Assembly (NCBI GenBank): GCA_020631045.1 | Contig: JAHDHZ010000027.1 | Coordinates: 1-35,627, forward strand | DNA: 35,627 bases | Source: Flavobacteriales bacterium | Lineage (GTDB): Bacteria; Bacteroidota; Bacteroidia; Flavobacteriales_G; JALEGO01 | Direction of reading: 5' to 3' | Shown here: positions 1-8,250 of the stretch, piece by piece | How the letters are laid out: every line of letters begins with the position of its first letter | How positions within the stretch are numbered: the stretch's first letter is position 1 | The notes under the pieces: model-generated | The model's input: only the letters and a program-made list of their open reading frames with translations | What the model was told of the DNA's origin: nothing | Databases searched by the model: none | Made by a program: the position numbers and the translations under genes

Positions 1-739
1 CTTCAATCAATCGCTCACTAGAAACATCTTCAGTCACAAACAAAGCAATTTCTGCTTGCGGAGCAATGCCCATATATTCTCCTGGATGATTCGCAGAGAT
101 GATACCAAGTACAGAAGTTCCATGATTTGAGCCTGTATAAACACTTTGGCTATCGACGAGATTTTCTGTGAAAATTAACTGATTGTTTAGGTATAAGTGA
201 TTGAAGTGTGCAAACTCATCGACTTTTCTAAAACCTGCATCAAATACTGCAATGCGCATGCCCTGCCCCAAAAGGCCTTGTTCGTGTAAGGTGTTGATTT
301 TGGCGTGTTCGATAAACTCAATACTTTCTCCGTATTGAATATCGGTCTGTGAGGTTTTAAACTTTTGTTTTGTTGGATGTTTGTGATTTTTCGTATTCAG
401 CACTTGAACTTTTTCAACAAACTCAAGTGCATAGAGATCTTCTAGGTTCAAAGAAGGGGCTTTGAGTTCAAACAAAGCCATATTTAGCCACTTTGATGTT
501 TTAATACACTTAGCGTTGAGAAGCGTACTAGTCTGATCAATGTAATGAGCATCAACAGGAATGTCTTTGCTATCTAGGGCAATGCCAAGTCTTGATTTTC
601 GATCAATACTCTGCCTGCTAAGCTCAACAGAATTTATCTCTTGATTCGCTTTATCTGAGAATTTCACAAGAACTTGCTTTTGAGCAATGCTGCTCAAACT
701 AAATAGGCAAGCGAGTGTGAAAAACAGTTTTTTCATCAT
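1..739 (-). CDS. Subtilisin-like (S8 family) serine protease, exported, C-terminus cut by window edge
   Basis: The reading frame starts at the ATG at 739-737 (a second ATG follows at 736) and runs off the left edge, giving 246 visible residues. It opens with a signal peptide (MMKKLFFTLACLF, ending near SSIAQ), then a roughly 130-residue region that looks like a propeptide. The S8 catalytic domain follows. The Asp motif IAVFDAGF puts the catalytic Asp near residue 167, and GSNHGTSVLGIIS puts the His near 206. The Ser region lies outside the window, so activity cannot be confirmed. Its start overlaps the stop of the upstream lipoprotein gene by 4 bases (ATGA), so it is the last visible gene of the 3480-1 operon. 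Bacteroidetes S8 proteases of this layout are often secreted and may carry a type IX sorting domain at the C-terminus; whether this one does is not visible. Confidence 0.88.
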   Translation of the reverse strand, partial: MMKKLFFTLACLFSLSSIAQKQVLVKFSDKANQEINSVELSRQSIDRKSRLGIALDSKDIPVDAHYIDQTSTLLNAKCIKTSKWLNMALFELKAPSLNLEDLYALEFVEKVQVLNTKNHKHPTKQKFKTSQTDIQYGESIEFIEHAKINTLHEQGLLGQGMRIAVFDAGFRKVDEFAHFNHLYLNNQLIFTENLVDSQSVYTGSNHGTSVLGIISANHPGEYMGIAPQAEIALFVTEDVSSERLIE

Positions 740-1401
740 TCTGATTGACGTATCATGTGCAGCTCAAATCCACCCAAAACTGCAGGATCAGCAATTTGAC
801 CATTTACAATTTTTTTAGTGGTTTGAATCACTTTTTTTTCAACCATTCCTACGTTTAGCGCATAGACTTCATAGCTGTCTTCTTCAGAAACAGCGGTTAG
901 CAAAGACTTGTGCTGTACCCAAACTGTACTGTCATAGGTCGAGTAGGGCTTGTGAATCCAAGAATATGAGTAAGATTCACTCTCAAGGTTGTTCAAAGCA
1001 TTGGCATTCCAGATTTTTGGCAAACTCACAGGCAAAGCAAGTTTGATCAAACGAATATTTTCTTCTACTTTTTGAATGTTTTGATTGGTTTTTTTCAAGC
1101 TCCATACATCAGAAAGACTCCATTGAAAGGTAGAGTCTTGACGTTTATATCTGTTGATTTTTAGCGCTGTATCGCCTTGGTTATCAATAAATGGTTCGGC
1201 GATTTCTTCTTTGATTTGAAAACGGTACACCGTTGTGTCTTCTAACAGCAAATCATAGACAATTGAATCAACATTGTAAATGTTATAGCTGTTTGTCTGG
1301 GTTGGATAGTAAGCCTCATAGGTATTCAACTGAATGGGATCATCTTTTTTGCAAGCAGCCAACAGGAGTATGCACCAGAAGAAAAAATATTGTTTGATCA
1401 T
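736..1401 (-). CDS. Lipoprotein of unknown function
   Basis: The 221-residue protein begins with a typical lipoprotein signal, CILLLAAC, followed by KKDD, with the lipidated Cys at residue 17. It is therefore expected to be membrane-anchored, in the inner or outer membrane. The mature part has no motif I recognise; it is rich in aromatic and polar residues and shows a beta-rich pattern. The ATG at 1401 overlaps the mnmA stop by 4 bases (ATGA), and its own stop overlaps the start of the protease gene in the same way, so the three are almost surely co-translated. A shared role with the exported protease is possible but unproven. Confidence 0.85.
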   Translation of the reverse strand: MIKQYFFFWCILLLAACKKDDPIQLNTYEAYYPTQTNSYNIYNVDSIVYDLLLEDTTVYRFQIKEEIAEPFIDNQGDTALKINRYKRQDSTFQWSLSDVWSLKKTNQNIQKVEENIRLIKLALPVSLPKIWNANALNNLESESYSYSWIHKPYSTYDSTVWVQHKSLLTAVSEEDSYEVYALNVGMVEKKVIQTTKKIVNGQIADPAVLGGFELHMIRQSE

Positions 1402-2501
1402 AACTGCATTTTTTTTGAAATAAACCCTCCGCCCAATACATCATTGCCATCGTAAAAAACAGCAGACTGACCAGGTGCTATGCCTTGGACTTTATGTGTG
1501 AAATCAACTTGGATAAGCCCGTCTTCTTGCATAGTAATCACGCTTTGGGTTCCTGCGTCTTTATATCTTATTTTAGTTACACATTCTAATGAGTCTTCAA
1601 ATTTTTTAAGTTTCATGAAGTTGGGATTTTTCACCCACATGGTTTGACGGTTTAAATCTTCTTTTTTACCTAACACTACTTGATTGGTAGAGGGCTTAAT
1701 CTCAGTAACATACATGGGCTCACCAAAAGCAACTTTCAATCCTTTGCGTTGACCAATGGTATAAAACGGGTATCCGTCGTGTGTGCCAATTACATTGCCC
1801 CTTACATCTAGAAACTCTCCACCCTTCACAGAGGCCTCTAATCCGTCAACTCTTCGCTTTAAAAAACCTCGATAATCATTATCAGGCACAAAACAAATTT
1901 CATAACTGTCAGGTTTGGCGGCAATAGCCTCAAATCCATGGTCAAGGGCCATTTGCCTGATTTCGCTTTTGGCGTAGCCTCCGATCGGAAACTTTGTTCT
2001 AGCCAAACATTCTTGAGTCAATCCCCACAATACATAAGATTGATCTTTTAAAAGATCTTTGCCCTTTGAGATCACATAACGGTTGTTTTCTTGACGTACT
2101 TGAGCATAATGACCGGTAGCGATAAACTCGCAATCAAGTTGATCAGCGCGTTTTAAAAGGGCTTCCCATTTAATGTGAGTGTTGCATAGCACACAAGGAT
2201 TCGGAGTACGACCAGCGATGTATTCGTCAACAAAATTATCGATGATATAATCGCCAAATTCTTCTCTGATGTCTAAGATAAAATGATGAAATCCTTTTTC
2301 TACAGCCATGTTTCTGGCATCGTTGATTGAATCAAGAGAACAACATCCTGTTTCTTTTTTACTGCCTCCTGAAGATTGGTAGTCCCAGGTTTTCATGGTA
2401 AGGCCCACTACCTCATAGCCTTGATCATGCAATAACATAGCAGTCACAGAACTGTCTACACCGCCACTCATGGCCACCAATATTTTTCCGTGTTTACTCA
2501 A
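1398..2501 (-). CDS. mnmA: tRNA-specific 2-thiouridylase MnmA
   Basis: MnmA makes the 2-thio group on the wobble uridine (U34) of tRNAs for Lys, Glu and Gln, using ATP and sulfur delivered by a relay. At 367 residues it has normal family length. The PP-loop ATP-pyrophosphatase motif SGGVDSS is at residues 12-18. The catalytic cysteines are Cys103 (in TPNPCVLCN) and Cys203 (in SYEICFVPDNDYRGFL). The motif TIGQRKGL near residue 250 is also typical. The start overlaps the end of the YwqK-repeat gene by 8 bases and the stop overlaps the lipoprotein gene by 4. A cytoplasmic tRNA enzyme thus sits within an operon of exported proteins. Confidence 0.97.
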   Translation of the reverse strand: MSKHGKILVAMSGGVDSSVTAMLLHDQGYEVVGLTMKTWDYQSSGGSKKETGCCSLDSINDARNMAVEKGFHHFILDIREEFGDYIIDNFVDEYIAGRTPNPCVLCNTHIKWEALLKRADQLDCEFIATGHYAQVRQENNRYVISKGKDLLKDQSYVLWGLTQECLARTKFPIGGYAKSEIRQMALDHGFEAIAAKPDSYEICFVPDNDYRGFLKRRVDGLEASVKGGEFLDVRGNVIGTHDGYPFYTIGQRKGLKVAFGEPMYVTEIKPSTNQVVLGKKEDLNRQTMWVKNPNFMKLKKFEDSLECVTKIRYKDAGTQSVITMQEDGLIQVDFTHKVQGIAPGQSAVFYDGNDVLGGGFISKKMQL

Positions 2502-3480
2502 CTACTACACCATTTTTATAATGCACTACAGATTCAAGTTGGCCTTTTTCATTGAAGTATCGAACTTCACCGTGAAGTTTGCCTTTAACATAAGTGCCTT
2601 TTTGCTTGACTTTCTCGCCTTCAAAATAACGCTCTTGCTGAGGCATTTCACCTTCAGGCGTCTTGATTGTGGTTTGTCCAATCTTAAAGCCTCCGGTTTC
2701 ATAGAATTGAATGAAAGGACCGTGTTTTAACCCGTCTTTGTAACGACATACTTCTTTTAGAATCTCAGGAGACTTTTCATAGTAGAATTTAAATTCTCCG
2801 TTTACTTTTTCTTCTCTCTCTCGTTTTCCTTTGATGTAATACTCTCTCAATCTGGTAGAGCCATCTTCGTTGTAAAAAATCCACTTACCTTCTTGCAGAG
2901 CATTGATGTGGTTGCCCGCCACTTTAGGCAATCCGTTTGAATAATACTCTCTGTATTTGCCCTGGTGCTCGTCATCTTCAAAATAAGCCTCAAGCTTCTT
3001 TTTGCCATTTTCAAAAAATTTACGCTCAATACCGTTTCTAAGGCCCATTTGAAAAGTATCAATTTGCGCAATTTGACCAGACCTGTAATAAAGCACAGAT
3101 CTACCGTGCTTCAATCCTTTTTGGTACTGCTCTTCTCCGATTAGGTTTTCAGAAGTGTTGTAGAATTTCCATAGCCCTTCTTTTTGCTTTTTTAAATAAA
3201 AGCCTGTTGCTTGTTTTTTCTCATTTAGATGAAAGAAAGTGGCCTTGACATAAGGGAGGCTGTCGTAGTTCAAGGTTGAGATGAGCTTGCCTTGATTGTC
3301 GTAATTGGTAAAGGTACCTATTGGCTTATCATCTTTATAAGTGCCTTCATATTTTTTGATCTGGCCTTTGTGGTATTCTATCCACCCGCCTTGTTTTTTA
3401 CCAGAAGGATCAATGGTATTTTGGGCAGTGCTGAAAACCACAAAAAAACAAATGCTTATGCTCAAGAAGACTCTCACCAT
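2494..3480 (-). CDS. Exported YwqK/MORN-like repeat protein
   Basis: The 328-residue protein has an N-terminal signal peptide (VFLSISICFFVVFSTAQ). The rest is about a dozen repeats of roughly 23 residues with the pattern G-x-x-x-G-x-(F/W)-x-x-(Y/F)-x-x-x-G-x-(L/I), for example KKEGLWKFYNTSENLIGEE and LQEGKWIFYNEDGST. This is the YwqK (toxin-antitoxin-like, MORN-related) repeat, common in Bacteroidetes. Such proteins form extended beta structures; their role here is not known. It is the first gene of the operon that continues with mnmA, overlapping it by 8 bases. A -7-like box, TAACTTTG, lies one base upstream of the ATG, so the mRNA may begin at or just after the start; a GTG at codon 2 is an alternative start. 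Confidence 0.85.
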   Translation of the reverse strand: MVRVFLSISICFFVVFSTAQNTIDPSGKKQGGWIEYHKGQIKKYEGTYKDDKPIGTFTNYDNQGKLISTLNYDSLPYVKATFFHLNEKKQATGFYLKKQKEGLWKFYNTSENLIGEEQYQKGLKHGRSVLYYRSGQIAQIDTFQMGLRNGIERKFFENGKKKLEAYFEDDEHQGKYREYYSNGLPKVAGNHINALQEGKWIFYNEDGSTRLREYYIKGKREREEKVNGEFKFYYEKSPEILKEVCRYKDGLKHGPFIQFYETGGFKIGQTTIKTPEGEMPQQERYFEGEKVKQKGTYVKGKLHGEVRYFNEKGQLESVVHYKNGVVVE

Positions 3481-3481
3481 A

Positions 3482-3489
3482 CAAAGTTA
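3482..3489 (-). promoter_or_regulatory. Possible -7 box for the 3480-1 operon
   Basis: On the minus strand the sequence reads TAACTTTG, an exact match to the Bacteroidetes -7 consensus TAnnTTTG. It ends one base before the ATG of the YwqK-repeat gene. No convincing -33 TTG is visible at the usual distance. The site lies just beyond the stop of the desaturase gene, so readthrough from that gene is the alternative. Confidence 0.35.
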
Positions 3490-3494
3490 ACGAT

Positions 3495-4526
3495 CTAAAT
3501 GAGGTTAAGCTTGTTTAGTTGATAAAATTCGGTGAAAGAAATCATGCGCTCTTGTTGCTCATCCCATAGTTTGTGGGTAGCAAATTTTAAACTTTCAAAA
3601 AATCCTATGGTTGTTACGTGTTTGTTAAGCCATGGATTTTCATCAAGACATTTTTTGAGGTTATAGTTCGGAATCGCCGGATTTAAATGGTGTAAGTGAT
3701 GCAATCCAATATTTCCTGTCAACCAACGAAATATTCTGGGTAACTTGTAGTAAGTGCTGCCCTTTAATGCACTGGTGATGTAATCCCATTTGTCTTTTGG
3801 CATTTTATAGCCCTTTTCATGCTGATGTTGCACATAAAAAAACCAGATGGCAATAACAGCAAAAATACCCAAGACTGTAAGGTGGGTTGCCAAAAATTTA
3901 CTCCAATCAAATACAAAAAGCATCGTGATAAAAAGCACAATTAATAGAGCATTAAACAACCACAATGATTTGTTTATTTTTTTAAATGATTGAAGCTGAA
4001 TTAAAGGCAGTCTTAAATTGAAGAGCATGTAGTATATAGGTACAAGAACAAAGAGCACTACAGGGCTTCTATAAATGCGATAAAAAAACCGTTTGGCTTG
4101 GCTTGCTTGTTTAAATTCAAGAGCTGTCATGGTTGGTAAATCACCAATGTCTCTTAACTCAAGTTGTCCGTTGTGTTTGTGGTGAACTGCATGAGAGGCT
4201 GCCCAATACTTGAAAGGAATGGTGCTAAAAAAGCTACACACGTGTCCAATGAGTTTTCTAAGTTTAGTGTTTTGAACAAAAGAATGATGACCGCAATCAT
4301 GCTGAATGATGAAAATGCGCACTAGGAAAAAAGCATTGAGAATACCCAATAAAAAAGTGATTAAATAGCTGTAATCAAGGCTTTTATACATTAAAAACCA
4401 TAGAAAAATAAAGGGCAGAAACGAACTGAGTAATTGCCCAATGGCTTTTGCGTTGCTCTTGTTTGCATAAAGCGCCAACTTTCCTATCAACTCTTTTGAA
4501 ATTTGAATTTTTTTCGGTGCATTCAT
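3495..4526 (-). CDS. Membrane fatty acid desaturase
   Basis: This 343-residue integral membrane protein carries the three histidine boxes of the acyl-lipid desaturase family: HDCGHH (residues 76-81), HAVHH (112-116) and HHLHH (276-280). These bind the di-iron centre that inserts a double bond into a fatty acyl chain using O2. Hydrophobic segments lie around residues 33-75, 93-110, 155-170 and 185-235. The family includes omega-6/delta-12-type desaturases of bacterial lipids; substrate position cannot be told from sequence alone. The gene stands alone and is divergent from the nhaC-like gene, with 72 bases between the starts. Confidence 0.92.
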   Translation of the reverse strand: MNAPKKIQISKELIGKLALYANKSNAKAIGQLLSSFLPFIFLWFLMYKSLDYSYLITFLLGILNAFFLVRIFIIQHDCGHHSFVQNTKLRKLIGHVCSFFSTIPFKYWAASHAVHHKHNGQLELRDIGDLPTMTALEFKQASQAKRFFYRIYRSPVVLFVLVPIYYMLFNLRLPLIQLQSFKKINKSLWLFNALLIVLFITMLFVFDWSKFLATHLTVLGIFAVIAIWFFYVQHQHEKGYKMPKDKWDYITSALKGSTYYKLPRIFRWLTGNIGLHHLHHLNPAIPNYNLKKCLDENPWLNKHVTTIGFFESLKFATHKLWDEQQERMISFTEFYQLNKLNLI

Positions 4527-4585
4527 AAGATCGTAAATCTAATAAACTGTATTTAAAAAACGTTATTTTTTTGCTCTTAGTCTGT

Positions 4586-4593
4586 TATCTTTG
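4586..4593 (+). promoter_or_regulatory. -7 promoter box of the antiporter operon
   Basis: TATCTTTG matches the Bacteroidetes -7 consensus TAnnTTTG exactly. Only 5 bases separate it from the ATG at 4599, so transcription would start on or next to the start codon, giving a leaderless or nearly leaderless mRNA. A TTG at 4571-4573 is too close to serve as a good -33 element. Confidence 0.5.
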
Positions 4594-4598
4594 TTTCT

Positions 4599-6014
4599 AT
4601 GCAGCTTATTACAGCCTTTTTACCGATTGTTTTTTTGTTGATTTTACTGATTTTAAATGTGCTTATTTTTGGTGATGGAGCTACTGCAGGACCCAATCAA
4701 CTAGCTTTGTTATTGAGTGCTTTTTTCACTATTTTAATCAGTTCAAAACAAACTGATTTCAAGGCTCATTTAAAAGCAATGAGCAAAAACATTTCAATAG
4801 CAAGTCCTGCCATCTTGATCTTATTGTTTATTGGCGCCATGGTGGGTACTTGGATGCTCAGCGGTATTGTGCCAGCATTAATCTATTATGGTTTAGACAT
4901 TTTAAGCCCTAAGTATTTTTTGGTCAGTGCATGTGTAATTTGTACTGTGGTGTCAATCTCTACGGGCAGTAGTTGGTCAACAACCGGAACCATCGGAATT
5001 GCTTTGTTGGGAGTAGCAAAAGCTATGCAAATACCTGTAGAGTATGCTGTAGGAGCTATCATTTCAGGAGCCTATTTTGGCGATAAACTCTCGCCACTTT
5101 CTGATACAACAAACTTAAGTGCTGCAATGGCAGATGTTGATTTATTTGAGCATATAAAATACATGTTGTTTACCACGATTCCTTCGGTGTTCATTGCTCT
5201 GGGGCTGTTCTTTTTTATGGGCTTAGGGTTTGATCAAAATTTACAAGCCCATGATATTCATGCCATTCAAACCTTTATTTTGACTCATTTTAACATAACC
5301 CCTATGTTATTTTTGGTTCCGTTATTGATGCTGTATTTGATTTACAAAAAAGTGCCCACCTTAGCAGTGATTTGCATTGCTTTTTTATTGGGTGGATGTT
5401 TTGCCTTAGGCTTTCAAAAAGATTTGATTTATAGCTTAAATACTGATGGATTACCTTATTTGCAGTTGGGCTATAAAACAATTCTATCAGCAGCTACCAC
5501 TGGTTTTAGCTTAGATGTGCAAGATGCAGCAAAAGCTGATTTGGTATCAGCCTCTGGCATGAGTGGGATGCTCTCAACCATTTGGTTGATTCTCTGTGCC
5601 ATGTGCTTTGGCGCTACAATGGAGGCTAGTGGTTATTTGAGAGGTATTTCTAAGTTTTTAATTGCTCGGGTCGAGTCTTTTTTTGGATTGGTCTCAGCTA
5701 CATCGTTGAGTTGTTTGTTTTTTAATTTTACAGCCTCAGATCAGTATTTAGCTGTTGTTGTACCGGGTAAGATGTTTAAACAGGCTTTTAAAGATAGAGG
5801 CTATGCTGGGGTTAACTTAAGCAGAACCCTTGAAGATTCAGGTACTGTTACCTCAGTATTGGTGCCTTGGAATACTTGTGGGGCATATCATGCAGCTCTT
5901 TTTGGAGTGGCTACTTGGGCTTATTTGCCCTTCTGTTTTTTCAATCTTTTGAGCCCTCTGATGACCCTTCTTTATGCTGCTTTTCGAATTAAAATCAAAA
6001 AACATAGCTCATGA
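4599..6014 (+). CDS. nhaC: NhaC-family Na+/H+ antiporter
   Basis: This 471-residue protein has about a dozen hydrophobic segments. It shows NhaC-family signatures: the stretch SISTGSSWSTTGTIGIALLG near residues 125-145, then GAYFGDKLSPLSDTTNLSAA near 158-178, and a C-terminal LEDSGTVTSVLVPWNTCGAY near 407-427. NhaC proteins exchange Na+ for H+ across the inner membrane; related members exchange malate and lactate, so the exact ions are inferred. The length is usual for the family. It overlaps the following beta-barrel gene by 4 bases (ATGA). Confidence 0.93.
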   Translation: MQLITAFLPIVFLLILLILNVLIFGDGATAGPNQLALLLSAFFTILISSKQTDFKAHLKAMSKNISIASPAILILLFIGAMVGTWMLSGIVPALIYYGLDILSPKYFLVSACVICTVVSISTGSSWSTTGTIGIALLGVAKAMQIPVEYAVGAIISGAYFGDKLSPLSDTTNLSAAMADVDLFEHIKYMLFTTIPSVFIALGLFFFMGLGFDQNLQAHDIHAIQTFILTHFNITPMLFLVPLLMLYLIYKKVPTLAVICIAFLLGGCFALGFQKDLIYSLNTDGLPYLQLGYKTILSAATTGFSLDVQDAAKADLVSASGMSGMLSTIWLILCAMCFGATMEASGYLRGISKFLIARVESFFGLVSATSLSCLFFNFTASDQYLAVVVPGKMFKQAFKDRGYAGVNLSRTLEDSGTVTSVLVPWNTCGAYHAALFGVATWAYLPFCFFNLLSPLMTLLYAAFRIKIKKHSS

Positions 6015-6709
6015 GATACTTATTAAGTTTGATTGTTTTGTCAAGTGTTGCTTTAACTGGACTAAGTCAAGAACAAAAGGCTGATCAAACAAGTATTGGT
6101 TTTGGCTTTAAGTCCCTGGTGCCTTCTGAAGTGTTTAGAACGCAAAATATCATCGATATAGATTCTGGATTGGCGAGCTTAAATGTGAACAATCAATTTG
6201 GGTATTCTTATGGCATGTTGATTCACAGGAGATTAGATGACAGATGGAGGGTTGAAACAGGCTTGTATTATGCCAAACGCAATCAAACCTATCAGGTTAA
6301 TACTATATTAAACCAATTTCAACAAAGCTATGCAATGATCAATTATGAAGTGCCTATTCGCTTACTGAGAATGCTTCAATTGTCAAAAAACATTCGAACC
6401 CTTACAGGTATAGGTATGCAACTAAATTTATGGGCAACTGAAGATTATGGGGTAGGAGACAAGACCAATGAATTCTTTGCTCGACGCAAATCATGGATTT
6501 CTCCTTCTTTTGATCTCAGTGTTGGATTTGACTATGATTTTAAAATGGGCCTATTCTACTTAGGAGCTAGCTATCAGTTTTTTATCTCTGAGATGTATGT
6601 GGCAAAAGTTGAATCAGATTTAGGTTACTTTGAACCCTTTGTCAATTTTGAGTTGCCTGCTAATTACTTGGGATTAGAATTGAGGTGGTATTTCTTAGAT
6701 GAAAAATAA
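6011..6709 (+). CDS. Outer membrane beta-barrel protein (PorT/OMP_b-brl type)
   Basis: The protein has 232 residues with a signal peptide (MRYLLSLIVLSSVALTGLSQ). The mature part alternates hydrophobic and polar residues, has many aromatic residues and ends in an aromatic strand, LGLELRWYFLDEK, as small eight- to ten-stranded outer membrane barrels do. Segments such as WRVETGLYYAKR and LFYLGASYQFFISEMY fit strands. It is translationally coupled to the antiporter gene and followed at once by a strong terminator, so the operon has two genes. No specific function can be given. Confidence 0.82.
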   Translation: MRYLLSLIVLSSVALTGLSQEQKADQTSIGFGFKSLVPSEVFRTQNIIDIDSGLASLNVNNQFGYSYGMLIHRRLDDRWRVETGLYYAKRNQTYQVNTILNQFQQSYAMINYEVPIRLLRMLQLSKNIRTLTGIGMQLNLWATEDYGVGDKTNEFFARRKSWISPSFDLSVGFDYDFKMGLFYLGASYQFFISEMYVAKVESDLGYFEPFVNFELPANYLGLELRWYFLDEK

Positions 6710-6741
6710 AAAAAGCTCAGCATTGTAATGCTGAGCTTTTT
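6710..6741. terminator. Bidirectional intrinsic terminator
   Basis: A perfect 14-base stem (AAAAAGCTCAGCAT / ATGCTGAGCTTTTT) surrounds a TGTA loop. Runs of A on the left and T on the right make it a terminator on both strands. It sits between the convergent beta-barrel gene (stop at 6709) and lipoprotein gene (stop at 6764). Confidence 0.93.
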
Positions 6742-6763
6742 AATTTTTAGCTATTTAGATTTC

Positions 6764-7312
6764 TTAAGGAGTGTAGGTGTCTAAAACGTTTAATTCATCA
6801 ACTGAGTTAAAACAGGTTGAAGCATCAATGTCAAAAAGAATTTCAGGATTTGCATCAATAAATGCTTTACTGAAACTTTCACATAAAATTTCTCCACTGC
6901 AATTGTATACTCTATAATAAATGTTATTTTCATCTAATTCAAAATCTTCATTTTCATACAAGTATACATACTGAATGCTTTCGCCTTGCTTTACGGCAAG
7001 AATTTCTTGAATGTAAACATCGCCTACAAAAGTCGAAATAGTTGAAACGTCATAGAGCGTTTTGCCAATCCACAAGCTGTGATCTTGAGCATAGTTGTAT
7101 AAGTCTGAATTCTTATCGTATCCAGTATTTTCAATTTTACATGGTCTATTTGCTAAATCATCGGCATAATCTTGCCAAGACTGATTGATTTCATTTTCGG
7201 GGCCATATAAATCTTGGTCTTCTCTTGTATCTTGACAACCTTCATTTGAAAGAATTGAACAAGCCAAGACCAGAACTGCGAGTGATTTATAGTTTAATAA
7301 TAAGCGTTTCAT
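6764..7312 (-). CDS. Putative lipoprotein of unknown function
   Basis: I place the start at the ATG at 7312, giving 182 residues. From there the protein begins MKRLLLNYKSLAVLVLACSI and has a lipobox-like SNEGC with the Cys at residue 26. A TTG at 7369 would add 19 residues that do not look like a signal peptide. The mature protein is acidic and contains several Cys and Tyr. A motif DLANRPCKIENTGYD and a C-terminal CFNSVDELNVLDTYTP are seen, but I recognise no family. It stands alone and converges on the shared terminator at 6710-6741. Confidence 0.75.
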   Translation of the reverse strand: MKRLLLNYKSLAVLVLACSILSNEGCQDTREDQDLYGPENEINQSWQDYADDLANRPCKIENTGYDKNSDLYNYAQDHSLWIGKTLYDVSTISTFVGDVYIQEILAVKQGESIQYVYLYENEDFELDENNIYYRVYNCSGEILCESFSKAFIDANPEILFDIDASTCFNSVDELNVLDTYTP

Positions 7313-7482
7313 ATATTTTGTTTTACCATATTGTTTGGCAAATTTGAAAAACAGTTTAACTTGAGTCAAGTTTTTTTACAAATTGGTGATGCTTTTTTAC
7401 TATTTAGCAAAGTGGAACTAGCACGCCCTAGATCAACAGGTGGCTTTTAACCCTAACTCAAAACATATAAAAATGGTTGAAT

Positions 7483-7500
7483 AAACTAAAGATTTAGTTT
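7483..7500. terminator. Weak AT-rich inverted repeat just past the 7502-8203 gene
   Basis: AAACTAAA and TTTAGTTT flank a two-base centre. The repeat starts two bases after the stop of the minus-strand gene above it. It could form a short hairpin and act as a weak terminator, but it lacks a clear T run and could be chance in AT-rich DNA. The rest of 7313-7482 shows nothing further that I can support. Confidence 0.3.
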
Positions 7501-7501
7501 G

Positions 7502-8203
7502 TTAATGCTTTTTCTTCTTAGCTTTTTCGCGTTCTCTTTTTAAGAAATCTTCAGTTGCTTCTTGTTCACGAATTTCAAGGTCTAATGTTTTGCCAACAGC
7601 ATTTGCTTTGGCTTCTTTGGCTTCAGCCTTTTCATTTGCTTTGAGTTCTTGTTTGACTTCTTTCTCAATGTTGTGGTTTGAGAAATGAATGTTTTGAACT
7701 CCTGCAGTTTTGTGAAAATCAAAAGGATCTTTTTCAAAGGTCATTTCGGGGTGGTATTTTTTATCGATCGCTCCGAATAAAACATTTTTATTTTTATCGT
7801 TGTTGTAATCGTCAAGCTCAACAGTTTTTAAGGCGTACAAGGGGTTCTCAATAGATTGATTAAAGCGACTTTTTCCTGTGGGTACTAACATGAAGTCATC
7901 GTAACTCATAATGGGACTATACTTGTGATGAGTTTCCCAAAAAACTTGATAGTGACAAAATTTGTTCATGTGTACTGCCATGTACATGTTTCCCTGTGAG
8001 AAAGTCTTTTTTTTGTAAAGAAAGTAGTCTCCATCAATCGAGTCTGATTGAGCTTTTTTAACCATGTGCCAATGGTGGCGCTTCATGTATTCATCAAGAT
8101 GCTGTTTTTTCTTATAAGAAAGAATTTTAATAGGGTCTTCTTCTTGAGCAAATGCAGAAGAAAGAGAAAACAAAGCAATAACGATTAAAGTAAAATTTTT
8201 CAT
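7502..8203 (-). CDS. Exported protein of unknown function with charged C-terminal helix
   Basis: This 233-residue protein has a clear signal peptide (MKNFTLIVIALFSLSSAFAQ, cut after AFAQ). The middle holds many aromatic and His residues, for example MKRHHWHMVKK and MNKFCHYQVFWETHHKY. The last 55 residues are a highly charged Lys/Glu/Ala-rich helix ending in EREKAKKKKH, probably coiled. No family or catalytic motif is recognised. It should be periplasmic or bound to the envelope through the basic tail (inference). Its start is 47 bases from the divergent hydrolase gene, so the two promoters share that gap. Confidence 0.78.
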   Translation of the reverse strand: MKNFTLIVIALFSLSSAFAQEEDPIKILSYKKKQHLDEYMKRHHWHMVKKAQSDSIDGDYFLYKKKTFSQGNMYMAVHMNKFCHYQVFWETHHKYSPIMSYDDFMLVPTGKSRFNQSIENPLYALKTVELDDYNNDKNKNVLFGAIDKKYHPEMTFEKDPFDFHKTAGVQNIHFSNHNIEKEVKQELKANEKAEAKEAKANAVGKTLDLEIREQEATEDFLKREREKAKKKKH

Positions 8204-8250
8204 TCTATTAGTTTTTCTGTTTTATAAAAATAGAATTATATTTAAAATCT

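Noticed and set aside
2470-3071. Open frames inside and opposite the YwqK-repeat gene.
   Set aside because: They come from the periodic repeat codons; the 328-residue frame has a signal peptide and consistent repeats.
7313-7369. A longer start (TTG at 7369) for the 6764-7312 lipoprotein gene.
   Set aside because: The added 19 residues break the signal peptide, while the ATG at 7312 gives a normal lipoprotein start.
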